From Dromaius novaehollandiae (taxonomy: Eukaryota > Chordata > Aves > Casuariiformes > Dromaiidae), in contig NC_088108.1 of NCBI RefSeq assembly GCF_036370855.1, positions 12,051,448-12,115,447 on the forward strand: a stretch of 64,000 bases of DNA, given 5' to 3'. Shown here piece after piece: positions 26,301 to 38,328 of the stretch. Both the position numbers and the translations under genes were made by a program. The number at the start of each line of letters is the position of its first letter. Position 1 is the stretch's first letter. The notes under the pieces are model-generated. The model saw nothing but the letters and a program-made list of their open reading frames with translations, did no database searches and was not told the origin of the DNA.

Positions 26301-29300
26301 TAAAAATCCAATTTAAATCTTCTGGAAAGTAAGAGCTTTGGTTCAGCTGTAGAATCAGGGTGCATATGCAAGGAAAATAAGCAGCCTCTTAGATCAAGTC
26401 CCTAAACTAGTAACAATTTATTAAATAAAAGCCAAGCACAGATAATGAGAAAAAGAATATGTTAAGAATAAAGAACAAAAAATCCCTGGGAGACCAAGAG
26501 GTTTGCTCAATGTTATTAACTATTCCAAGCAAAACAGTATCCATTCCCAAGAAACTGATACACCTACCTCTTACACTCCTTAGGGCCAGGACCTGTAAGG
26601 AGGTACCAGTTCACAGTGAAGCTAGCATGGCAGCATATTTTATGAAGAACAAAAGCAAAGGACAGTTATGCTTACCAGTGTCCCTCAGAAGCACCAGTCA
26701 TTCCAGGACGTCAAGATATTCCATGCTGACTTGGGAAAATGAAAACGCATGGCAAGGGATTGAAACTAGCAGAACAGCAATAGAACAGCTAGGACAGCTA
26801 AGTGTCCTCAGCAGTTTTCTCCTTGAAAGTTCTGCCCCTGCACTAGCCAGCAACATTTTGTCCCTTCTTGCTGTTTTGTTCACAAGCTAAAATTGTAACT
26901 TGGCCATGCTCCATTGAAAATAATACCATATATAAATACCAACAGAACTTCACCAGTTACTGTAGTAGTCATGCATCTTTTTGTCTCCCCTTTCCTCTTT
27001 ACTTTGGCTGCCTGTCTTTGTAGTCTGCAAGCTCTTCAGCACAAGGATTGTCTGCTACTCAGATGATCGCATATGTCACATCAGTAAAAAGCAATGCCAA
27101 TCTATGTGTACAAACACACACTGAATTTTGACCTCCTTGAAAAGTATGATTCCCTAAATGACAAGCTAGTTCTAAAAAATAAAAATACACAAGTTCCTCT
27201 CTAACACAACAACCAAAAATAACCAAGGTCTTCCCAAATAGTACTGTAACTGTTAACTTAGCAGAACTAATGAAGACTGACTTCCTGTGGATTTTTCATT
27301 CTCACAAAGATATAGACTTTAACCAGAACTGTCTCATCCAGGGATAGAGATTTCATAACATCTCCCTCCTTTCTAGAAATTGTGCAACATAAATAAAGGG
27401 AAACTCAGATTCCAGACCCTTTTTCAGTGAGGTAATCAACATGGTCTTCCTCAGTGTGGATTTTCATGAAACTTGCAACTATATCTCATAGAGGCCTGCT
27501 TTTCTATTACGTTTCACTAAAAAAATCAATACACCCTGCTAATAGGAGAACGAAAGAATTGGGGGTTCCCATGACATGGTCATATCACCTCATTTCTGAA
27601 ACAAATGAGGCTTAAAGAAAAACAAAACAAAACACCAACCCAAGATAGTGGAGTTAGCTCAGGCTACAATTGATAAGGTTTTTCCAAGACAGTTAAACTA
27701 ATCTAATGCCCAGATGAGTCCACAATGGGCTCACCCTCTTGTCTGTTACTAAATATGAATCTTTGGAACACATCAGTATGTTCTCAGAAGATAGGCCTTT
27801 ATGGTGATTGTAAAATTCTCATTAGGCTACTGGGATCATCTCTTCCCTTTATCTTATTTGTTAGGCACTCTATAAGCACTGAAGAAAAGACCCAATGAAT
27901 CAAAGTGTGATTCAGATTTTGTCTTCAGTCGTTATCATCAGGCATTTATCTACTTTTTGTCTCCAGAGTTTTCTATCCTGCACTACATTTATTGTAGTGC
28001 TTCTGAGTGATTTTTTTCCTTTCCTCTCCCTCCCCCAATACTCAATTGATTTTCTCATTTTTACAAATAAGCATAGTGATAAATAAAAATTACAAAGCTC
28101 AGGACAGAATCATAGCTGTATAAATACACTCATCAAGAATCAAAAATTATTGGCTAGACTGGGGAGGTTACAGCTCCCTCACGTACATTCTTTATTACAA
28201 AGTGAAAATGCAATTAGTAAAGCAGAAGAATCTCAGAGTCAGGCTTCTATTTCCCATTTTGCTACTGATGCACTATGGTCACAGGTGCTATATTTTAACA
28301 TAATTAGGAGACATTACCCAAGATAGGGGCAAAACAGAGGTGTTCTAACCCCTCTAGGACCACTGACTGACAAGAAGATCATTGCACCACCCTTCTGTCA
28401 CCATCACGGCTTCATGCAAGATCAGTATAATAAAGCCAATCACTCAAGTTGGCAAAGAAATGTATAAATTGAATGCTGGCAAGTTGATTTTTAACTTCTT
28501 GAATTTAAAGGCCCAGTTATACAACATATACAGGAATGGTGGGTCAATATTCCTCTGAACTTTCAACATACATTAGGATGTTGAGTTCTTGTTTTGAAAC
28601 ATCATAGAATTATTTTGTGACAATAAGCATTTACAAGACCACACCACCATGATCAGATGTGAAGACAGAAGTATTTCATATGGCCGTGGGAAGACTGAAC
28701 TTGGTACTTTCTACTGCTAGATTTCTGCTTCCTACTTATAAATTTATATTAGCACAGATAGTATGCTGGTATTTGAAGAAAGAGGGTACCCATATATAAT
28801 AAAGGTTTTCTAAAAGTAACTGAATGGATCAATTTCACAGTCAGTTATAATGCTTCATCTTCCGAATATCGTCATATACGTAGAAATTTTTAAAGATTTA
28901 TCCATTTTAAAAGAGTTTTGCCATTTCACCAAGTCTGAAAAACAGGTTATGAGAAATACTTTAGGTAAAATACTTACTAACGCACTACCTTTCCTCCTCC
29001 CCTCCCCACAGAAAGAATCTCTCTAAATAGGTTAAGAAAATAGGATAACAAGGTAATAATATCTTAATATCTTTTATATCTTAGATATACACTTTTGACA
29101 CCATGAAATAATTTAAAATTACTTTTTAATATCATAAGACTGTACTTGACATTCACCAAGCAATGATCATGTCTTTCAGAACACTAGAATAAAGAATCAG
29201 GTACTTCATCTGAGCGTTTCAGAAGCAAGAGCATTTCATTTTTGCTCAAAAAACAGGGAGCACCTGAATTTCCTAACGATTTTTCCACAAGCCCTGCTAA

Positions 29301-29330
29301 ATCAGGAGCACATAGTGTCGCACGTGATAA
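20394..29330. other. long gene-poor stretch, nothing recognised
   Basis: AT-rich with only chance frames; the longest are 160 codons at 23181-23663 and 143 codons at 26459-26890, both on the plus strand. I saw no domain, no signal peptide followed by coherent sequence, no further CR1 copy and no RNA gene. It is probably intergenic or a large intron. Confidence 0.45.
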
Positions 29331-29645
29331 GCGGCAAGGAAGACCTCTCCCACATGGCAGCGGCACCACCGAGGTACAGCAAGAGACGTCTGCCCGCGCC
29401 AGGAAGACACGGCCCGTCACGGACGCCAAGGGCGGCTTCCCGCGCGCGCCCCCCGCGCGGCGAGCGCAGGCAGGAGCGGTGTCTGCGCCCCCGCGGAGGC
29501 TGCGCCGCTGCCCGGCGCGGCGCCTTCAGCACCTCGGCCAGCGCCGCGGCGCCGGGAGCCCGCCAGTGCGCGGGTGCCCCAGGAGCGCCCGGGGCAGCGC
29601 GCGTCGGGGCAGGGCTCAGCCCAGCATGCAGCGAGCCACAAGTCA
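29331..29645. promoter_or_regulatory. CpG island, likely promoter
   Basis: I count about 45 CpGs between 29,341 and 29,640, in sequence roughly three-quarters G+C. That is about the number expected from base composition, whereas the rest of the window is CpG-depleted. A GGGCGG box (Sp1 type) lies near 29,429 and no TATA box is evident. In vertebrates this is the signature of an unmethylated promoter. Direction is not decided. Plus-strand donors follow at 29,374 (GAG|GTACAG, just after an ATG at 29,354 that would start MAAAPPR) and at 30,069 (GGAG|GTAAAG). Minus-strand frames are open too. The transcript served could be coding or non-coding. Confidence 0.8.
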
Positions 29646-32600
29646 GCCCTGGAGAACACGACTATTTTTTATCCCCCCGTCCCCCAGTATTCTCTGCAAG
29701 GGGTCTGGAGCAGGAGGAGCCAACAGATTTTGAAGGAGGTGGAGGAGAATGGGTAACAGCCTTGCTCCCATACGTTCAGTGGTTTTGGCAAGTACACGGT
29801 CAGCTGGGTTCAGCTTTGGCCTTGTGCACACAACACATTTTTCATTTCTGTCATAAGACACATTTGAAAAAAACTAAAACACTGAACAAAGGTGAAAAAC
29901 AAACAACAAAGAGAAAGAAATGTCAGGAAGGCAGAACAGAGGGAAAACATCAAATGATATTGCTTATTTGCTCCCCACTCTGGCACAAGGACCACAACAC
30001 AATTTGCTTCTGCCATTTTTTGAGGGAGCAACAGTACTGCATAGGGACAAACCAGAAGACAGCTGGAGGTAAAGTACAGCAGTACTTCAGGGCAAGATAC
30101 ACTTTGCTGGGGGAAAAAAAAATCTATAATCTCAGTTGAAAAGAGGGTAGAGACTGTGGCTGAGAAATTAACTGCTGGACAGCAGAGCCAGTAAATGAAA
30201 GCTCTATCTGGATCAGGCTGACACTGAAATAACCTACAATAAAAGTCTGGCAAGTTGACTAAGCTAACCAAAAAAATCTCCCCAGAAAATTCTGAGAAAA
30301 ACAAAATAGTAGAAGAAAAAGAATGAGAAAACTCGGAGGGTATAGAGACTAAGAGATGTGGTGGTGGTTGGTATCCTTAATGTAAGATGCAGTGGAGGAA
30401 ATGCATAAATTGATGAAAGAATACATTGTGTGTAAAAGTATCAAAACCTAAATGTCGAAAGAATTACAAAGGAATATTGTAGAATCCACTCAGGCAAAGC
30501 TGTGTAGGATAATATGAACATCATAAATGATCTCATCTAGCATCAGAGAAGTTGCCCTTAACATAGGAAATGAAGGAATTGTTGTCTGAACAGAGGCCCC
30601 ATTTGTTTTTGCTGAATCTTAATGAGATGGATAAAGCAGGGGGAACTTACTTGACAGTATCTTCAGTTAAGGACATGTACATTCATATCTACCTCTCAGC
30701 AAAGTTAATACTTGATATTTATTATTATATAAAACAAGACTTGATTTGTTTGCTGCATCTGACTAGAAATATTACCACTACTGGAGGAGTCACTTGTAGA
30801 GTCTGGAGAGCAAATGTCATTTATTTTATAGTCTAAGCATAGAGAAATGTTACCTCCTTGCAACTGTTCAAATTGCCAAGGAGGAATTGAACTTTACATA
30901 ACTAATTTCTAAATTCTGTATTTGAATTCAGTGGGGTCTTCAACTTGTTTGACAGATTCCTGTCTTGGCAAAGATGGCCCAAAGTATGCCACAGTAACCT
31001 GCCACTCAACATCGAGAATTTCCAGAAGGCCCCAGAAAAGGGCAATCAGAAAGTTAATACCCAAGGGACATTTGGAAGGTTAAGAAAGAAATGCCAGTAC
31101 AGAAGGAAGACAATACCATGAGAATTAGATTAAAGCTTTCGACAAAGACTATTCAGTACATATTCCACCTTCAAGGCAAAAATAAAGTTCTTCACTGCAA
31201 TCAGTGATACAGGATAAGTTGAAATAAATTTCATTAATTGGATAGTCTTGAAAAGGTCATTTAAAAATCACCATGAAGTAGACTGCATCACTTGGGCATA
31301 ATCCTGCCTTCCAAAATCCATGGAAGGCAAAGGTGTTCCTAAGATGCCTCAGCCCTCAAAAAGAAACAATACTGTGCAAATAAGGAGGGTCACGAGATTT
31401 ACTGACACCTCAGAGCAGATTATAACCAGAGATGAGTTTCAAACCCACATTCCTTGTCTGTACAGGGTACTAAGTTTTATTCAGCATAGTGGTAGTTGAG
31501 AAATGATAAACAAAGTCCTTTCCCAGGGAAAAACACTTTTAAATATGTGAGAGTAGAACATGCTCAGTGATGTATAAATAATACCTGATCTGCTTCTCTG
31601 TATTACTACAGGAATCACCTCTGATGTACTTAAGTATCTACCCGGGATGACCTGATGAGCTGGGAGAAGGGAATACTTGCTTTCCACTGGCTCAAGGTAT
31701 GCAGGTGCCAGGTAGAATTTGGCCTTATCCTGAGCATGCAAAAAAAAAAAAAAAAAAAAAAAAAATCCCCAAACCCGCAAATCAAAAAAAACATGGCAGA
31801 GGTGTTACACTTACGTGTAATGTTTGGCCCACTGTATAAAATACCAAACAAGGAGCTAGTAGAGCAGTAATCTCCATATAGATAGCTTCCTGTGCTGTCT
31901 GGGCCACTGACTTTATGTCCATTATTACAAGACAACTTGCAAGATGAACTCACAGAGTGGGTTTTTTTGCCCTCCCTCCTCTCCCGGGACATTCATAAAT
32001 TTAAAGACATCTACTTTTGAGTTCTGTATTTGCTATTGCCTTAAATTGTCTGTTTCTTAGAGAGGATATAGCTAGCTTCTTATTTTCCTCTATAGGAAGC
32101 CTCACAGGCTACATTCAGTGTTAAATAAAAAAGCTGCTACTACTAATAGAAACAGCAGTTTTTCCTGGCAAGACGACTCTTGATGTGAGCACAGGACCGG
32201 GAGGTAAGAAGTCAGAACTTTGTCACCTCTCTGCCACTACTTCCCCTGTAATCTTCACCAAATCCATTAATCTCTCCAGATTCCCAGTTTCCTTTTTTAC
32301 ATAAAGCTTTCTTGCCTCTGGGGGACATTCAGAAGATGAATTCACTAATCTTTGTAAAATGCTGAGAGGTCTGCTCACCACTAGTTTCAGGAAAGTATCT
32401 TCTGACACCACTGAAGTATATTTAAACTGCCTTGTTGCCTCATTTGGCCTACTTTAGCAATGAGGAAACTGTGATAGGCTAATGTTTAAGTACATTGAAA
32501 TCTATGCAAAGGAGCCTTAGGATTTCATAGACAAAAACCTTGATGGCTAGAAATTGCTGGGTCATACCTGAGATGAGAAACAATGGTCAAAGAATGAAAG

Positions 32601-34846
32601 AAAGAAAGAAAAGCGATAATTTGTCACTGAGCTTTAAGTGTATAGAGAAACTCTGATGATGATGACTTCAAGTCTTTATTTTAACAGGCTAGCATAAATG
32701 AGGTAAACATTTCACCACAGGCGAGATGCATACAAGAATGCCAATAAAATATCACTATATGCAGCAAGAGCTCACTGCTTCTGCTGAAGAGAAATCTCCA
32801 TTGCCATATTCGTGACTGTGGAAAGCATTCATAGTTTCCAGAGCATCCCTCCTTCACAAGAATGAGAGTAGGAGATTAAAGGAAACAGTGGAGGCCCTCA
32901 CTGTAAGGGTAGATTGACTAGAACTGAAAGACCAAAAATTGGTTTGCTTAGAGTCTCACATGAGGAATTTGAATTAGCAGAAGTGATGAAGGACAAATAC
33001 CTCTGGTGGTATTAGAAAAGCTGCAGGAGGAAAACAGCTGCTGAACTGACCCAGAAAGCGTAAAGAGTCTGATGGAAAAATCCCTACAGGTCTGAACTTA
33101 ATGTTCAGTGACAATGAGGAAACCCATCCAGATGTAAAGCTACAAGGCACCAAGGGAAGAGACATTCATGCTTCTTATGAGTTAGGAGTTATTGCATCCA
33201 GCATTTGTCATAATATCTCAGATAACACAATTGTTATCCAAAGGGTTTTGCACAAAGTATGCAGAACAAAGCAGGTTTAAAAAATGCAAGCTGTGAAGGA
33301 AAGAGAAGAGCATGTCTCATGGCCAACATGAATGTTCCTTGCATTTCAAAAGGAACCAGTTTCAATGACTCAAACTTCTCACACTGTCATGGGGACAGCC
33401 CAGCTTGTATTTAAGTTCAGGAGGATAATCTCTTGGCTCTTGTCCTGCATGCTTTTACAACTGGCATGCTGGTCTGCAACTTCCAGACAGGTGTGAGTGG
33501 AACTGAACCTATCGGCAGAACTGCAGAGAACTATCTCCAGCAAGAGCTTAGCAGGATCATCCACAGTTCCTCTATAAAAGGGCTAAGAGTTACAAAGGAT
33601 AAATAAATAATCCAGAACAATTAATGAAAACAGTATGGAGCAGGCTCTCTGTCAGGTCAAGAATAGCAAAGGAACAGAGGGGAAATTAAAAGTGTTTCAC
33701 TTTGCTTGTAAACGTTTTAGGGCAGTTGATTCTGTATCTCTGTGGTTTGGGGGCAAAAAGGACCATTCCTTCCTTGTTTGCTTTCAGAATGCAGCTGTTT
33801 GCATGAAAGCAGAGGGGAGCCTTCACAGACTCAGCAAAGCAGGATACTGTAGAACTGAAAAACAAAAAATGAGCCCAGCTCCATGAAAGTAAGAAAGTAT
33901 AGATGACATCCTCTGTAGAAAATGGAAAAGACTGTGTTTAACCAATATTCATGTCAGGGTGATGAACAAATAGATTACAAGGCAAGCAGAACTCTTGTGA
34001 GTGAAATACATCTGAGGGCAAAAGCTGTTTATATTCCAGTCCAAGCCATTGTACAGGCTTTGGCAAGTCATTTAGCCAGCACTGTCCTCACCTGTGTAAG
34101 AGGATTAATCACCAAGTGCCTCAAAGACATAGTAAACTACCTGAGTTATATGTTGGTATTTGACATGCTCTGAAACTGTGTGATGTGCTCATTACCATAA
34201 CCTTTCAGCTGATACATTAAAGAAGTTTTTTATATAATGTAATTTAAGGGTGGAATTAACATGCAAATAAAGTAGGGAAGCAAAGTCAAAAATCACAAGG
34301 AACACACACACTGTATATTCCTTGAGGCTGCTTATGTTTTTAACACTTCCTCTGGAGTGCTGCTCAGTACTTTCTGCCGAACACGACAGCATCCGCTGGT
34401 GATTGACACTCAGCCATTACACAGTACAGTTTTGTCAGCAGGAACTCAACAAAAAAGTGAAGCTGAACACCTTTGGATAAGTGTGCACTCCTGAAAATGG
34501 CCATAATTTACTCAAGCCTCTTCCATTGATACTGATAGGAGTAACATTTTAAGATAAGCCTATAGAAAAAACCTGTAATTTTCTGTTTTTTTTTTTTAAA
34601 TCTTGTTTCTTTCCCTACTGCTTTTGTGGGAAGAAGAATCCCCAGGCATCTGACTGCAAGCTCTCAGTCACCCAGTGACTCTGACCTACAGAGCATAATA
34701 CAGAGTAATCACACCTCCATGGGGTAGCTATTCAGAGCCATTCAAGCCTATACAGGTGAGCTGGGTTCCTTGCCTTCCCCCCAACCCTTTTCTTTTCTGA
34801 GTTCCTCAGTCTGGGCCAATCTTTTTTTTTTGTTTTTGAATTTCAG
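29646..34846. other. stretch after the CpG island, no firm exon
   Basis: This would be the first intron if the island drives the plus strand. It holds an A26 run at 31740-31765, a GAAA run near 32598-32615, and chance frames. The 274-codon frame at 29315-30139 and the 164-codon minus frame at 29810-30304 overlap each other antisense and have no domains. Confidence 0.4.
31740..31765 (+). repeat. A26 homopolymer tract
   Basis: An uninterrupted A run. No retroposed body is recognisable upstream, so it is called only as a simple repeat. Confidence 0.9.
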
Positions 34847-34929
34847 CTCCTCTTTGCCCTCCGCCCTGGGACATCAATCACTACCAGTCTGAACTGGGAA
34901 AGGAAGGCTACTTCAAGGTCACCATGTAA
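34847..34929 (+). CDS. candidate terminal coding exon, unidentified protein
   Basis: A strong acceptor (a long T run, then GAATTTCAG) ends at 34,846. In the phase that needs one base from a previous exon, 26 codons are open to a TAA at 34,927. They read in part PLCPPPWDINHYQ and, at the C-terminus, LGKEGYFKVTM. Use of Trp, Cys, Pro, Asn and Gly looks protein-like rather than random, but there are too few residues to name a family. The stop would leave a 3' untranslated region of about 200 bases before an AATAAA. No upstream exon of matching phase could be fixed; the CpG island 5 kb upstream is a possible source. It could equally be a chance segment behind a good pyrimidine tract. Confidence 0.3.
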
Positions 34930-35124
34930 AGAGTCCTAATGCTTTTCAGTGAAAGGGAAGTGAAAAGAGGCCGTAAGTGGCTTCCTGTTTCTATTCATTG
35001 TTTAGGGAAACTCCTTAGGAAGGAAAGGAAAAGTATGCATGGGGGGAAGGCTGCATGGCTAAAGGAAGGGGGAAGTACCATACACAAAAGGGCAGACTGT
35101 AAGAGAAAAACTTATTGGCATGCT

Positions 35125-35130
35125 AATAAA
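35125..35130 (+). promoter_or_regulatory. candidate polyadenylation signal AATAAA
   Basis: A canonical AATAAA about 195 bases after the stop of the 34.9-kb candidate exon. It is followed within 30 bases by GT-rich sequence (TGAGTGTGAGTTGG), as expected downstream of a cleavage site. The motif alone is common in AT-rich DNA. Confidence 0.3.
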
Positions 35131-38084
35131 TGAGTGTGAGTTGGAGAGACATGAGGGTGACAGATGTGACAGAGAAAAGTAGCTCCCCTATGGCCAATCA
35201 CCATTAAAGGGGCCAGCCATCTTTGACAAGGATAGATACCACAGAAGGGAAGTAGGGGTGTTGCTACAATAAATCTAGCATGTGTTTCTTCCTGGACTTT
35301 CTCCATGCTGCCAGAGGAGCAGGCTGCATGTAATAGCTGCTCTTCATCCCATCTTGAGGTGACCTCTTGAGCTAGCTAGAGCTTCTGCTTGCAACATTCA
35401 TGTGGATACACGAGGGAAAGAAGTTTTTGCCATGGAAGTGCCTTTGTAACCTGTTTGCTCTCCCTCCTCTGCTTTCCTCCAAGCTTTTATTAGCGATTTG
35501 CAAATGAGATGCTAACTGAAGGAGCAAAGACAGCAGAGGAGTTTAGTCGAGTCCACTAGGCTCTTTGCAGCTATTTGTCTCCTAGTGTAGACCTTGGAAC
35601 TAAGCCGATTTCCACATCTCCAAAAGTCTGTTGCTACTACCCAACTCTCCAAACAATAACTCCTGCCATGAACTTTGTCTTTATATGCACAATTTATATT
35701 CCATATGTAAAACAAAGCTATAGTAAACATACACTTCAATGTTGTCTTATATGCACAAATGAGGAAATGCCAAATTTAGCCTTCACTGAAGGCTGGATTA
35801 AGGTGCACATACATACACAAGAGTAAAACCAAGTTACAACATACTAATTCTTGTTCAGAGAGTATTTTGTAACACTAGTTTTCCTGGGTTTAGGCTGTGG
35901 TGGGTTTTTTGTTTTTTGTTTTTTTTGTTTTTTTTTTGGACTATGTGGGTACTGGAGAGACAAGTGTCATATTTTTTATTTTCATATTGTTTACAGACTA
36001 CAGACTTGCACTACAGCCTTTATACATCATCTTTCAAAACATATTTTGAGTACTGTTGCTGTTGAAATATTAGTTTTCAATACCTATTCACCTACAGTCA
36101 CTTAATATTACACTATTGTTCTAGGTACCCTACTAGCACAGAATAAAAGGCTATCTCCATCTCCAAGAATTTATAATCTACAGATTACCCATCAAATTTA
36201 GGCAAATTTCTTCAAGCAGGTATTCCTATTTTACTGCTGGAGAATCTAGATATAAATCTTTTTTCCTTAAGTGAGATTCCTATAGGTGCCTAGAGCACAG
36301 CAGTGCCATTAAAAGGATATTACGTTAAAAGAATACACTGACTTTTTTATGTAAATATTCATACACAGCCTTAGAAAATATAGATTATTTTTGTCACAGA
36401 GAGAAACAAAGCAAGTGATCAATAATGTGGACATTCTTGAACTTTCATTTCCTCTTGAGTACTGCGATGTTTGCTTTCTGATTTTAAAGTATTCCTCCAT
36501 TATGCAACAGCGACAAGCCTCTCATCTTTAATTATCAATTCCCCCACAAAGCCAGGGAGGTAAAATATATCCAAGCCAAGACACCGAGTGTCAAACAATG
36601 CCCCCCAGATGCCCCATTGCACTGTATTTCAGGGAGTCTATGGAGAGATTGCAACACAACAAGAGAGCTAAAAAAAGACAACCCTGGAACCTGAGATAAG
36701 GAAGCACTGAGAAAAACAGCAACCACAAGTTCTCATGGGATGAGGCTTGGCTGACGCTAGAGCAAGAAATACATGAAAGAAACAAGTGAACCACACCCAC
36801 GAAGTGACAGCTTCTGTTCAGTGATAAAGACTCAGATAGGCTCCTGCAAGCTGGGTCTCTGCCTTGGTTATTTATATCATTCAAATAGGAAAACCTACTA
36901 ATATATAAACAAAAAGTCTAGAATCAAAAGTAGTTAGCAATTATCTATTTAATCCTCTGTACAGATTTTAAAAATAGCATACCATGCATGTTCCTTACAG
37001 AAAGTTCACATTGTCTGTGATAAAACCAGTTTTCTAATTAAAGGCTAATAAGCACATTAGTGCAAGACTGTGGACACACAGTTAAAATGTATAAAATTTT
37101 CAGTCTTGGTATCTCTGCCTCCCAGTACGTTTGGTGGTAAAGCAAAAAGATCTTGCTATGTTAAACTTTTATATGCATAGGTACCAGTTTAACACAAAAA
37201 TCAAGCACAGCATATCACCAGTGACAGGAACACAGTACAAAATGATGGTTGGACTAAATTATGAATTTTTATTCGGAATGTAACTAATCACTCTGAAACC
37301 AAAACCCTGTTAGTTCCCCTCACATTTGGGGTTTCTTTTCATTAGAACTGTGCTCCTTTAGTGTACTTCACTTCATTGCCCCCTTGAATTTACACAGCTT
37401 CCTAAATATTTTTCCTTAATATATACGAGATGTAAAATAATAAAAAAAATACAGTTCTGACATGGCCCAAATCTATACTATTTCTCTAACTGGTGTATTG
37501 TGGTTCTATAGACAGCCACAAGGTGAATCAAATTCTTATTTATGTTTGATTTCTTTTGCCACTTTAACATCGTAAAGTATGTGAATTCAACACCTTGCTC
37601 TCCCTTTCAAAGCACTCTGGCAGGGTAAGACAACTGTGCACTGGTGCACAGCAAACCATGCATGCAGTCCATGGCTTTTAGGGCTAAATGATTTCATTTT
37701 AATGAAGTTGTCATTATTGGTAAGTTTATACACTTAAAAAGAAAGATTCCTGTAGATCCACATTGGTCTGTTGATGTCTAGTGAAGTTAAAAGAATATTG
37801 AACTTTGTTGGAGAGGTCTTAAAAGGCTCTTCAGTGATGAAAGGAATTGACTTGGATTAGACATTTGGAGGGATGGGTCACACACTTATTTGCTCATACA
37901 ATAATGAATATATACAGTACACACCTACTCTTTCATCTCTCAAAAGATGTCTACACTCTCAATTCAGCTCTGTTCATACACGTTTTCCTTTGCCTAAACC
38001 ACCTGACCATCCATATATAAACCTCTCAACTTATTTCTAAGTCTCAGCTGTGTTTTAGCTTCATCTGCTCTCTCCCCTTTGCAG
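35131..38084. other. gene-poor stretch with T-rich tract
   Basis: No gene recognised. A run of T interrupted by single G bases lies at 35904-35938. The remainder is AT-rich with only chance frames. Confidence 0.45.
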
Positions 38085-38247
38085 GAAAGAGGCAGGCTAA
38101 GCCTGGCCCTCCAGGGCCTTGCCCACAGTTTCGTCTCAGAGAGCAGGAGAGTTCGTGCCCAGCTGGGAGAGGATGACAGAGCATTCTGGCACAGAGAACT
38201 GCAGAGACATCACTGTGCTACACAACCACAAGAAATGTGCAGAAGAG
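38085..38247 (+). other. candidate internal exon, 163 nt (coding or lncRNA)
   Basis: The segment is bounded by a very good acceptor (CTCTCTCCCCTTTGCAG) and a good donor (AGAAGAG|GTGAGG). It is visibly richer in G+C than its flanks. One frame is open for all 54 codons, beginning ERGRLSLALQGLAHSF, and is basic and helix-like. Another frame is open from an internal TAA and contains NCRDITVLHNHKKCAEE. I recognise neither product. The first frame ends with one base left over, which is the phase required by the next plus-strand candidate at 41,044. Exon status is supported by the splice signals; coding status is open. Confidence 0.35.
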
Positions 38248-38283
38248 GTGAGGTGCACTTGTAAGAGAACAGCCTGGGAGGGG

Positions 38284-38328
38284 GAAAAAAAAAAAAAAAC
38301 AAAAAAACAACAACAACAAAAAAACACC
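38284..38328 (+). repeat. A-rich / CAA low-complexity tract
   Basis: A run of A broken by single C bases and several CAA units. It lies just after the 38.1-kb exon-like segment and is a simple repeat. Confidence 0.9.

Noticed and set aside
26459..26890. 143-codon plus-strand frame
   Set aside because: No family motif, AT-rich codon use like the non-coding flanks, and no splice context.
29315..30139. 274-codon plus-strand frame across and beyond the CpG island
   Set aside because: The first half is open because GC-rich DNA has few stops. The second half is lysine-rich low-complexity sequence with no domain, and antisense frames are open too. Chance is the simpler explanation.
29810..30304. 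164-codon minus-strand frame
   Set aside because: It is the antisense of A-rich sequence, which gives Phe/Leu/Ser-rich translation resembling membrane segments. No splice or start context supports it.
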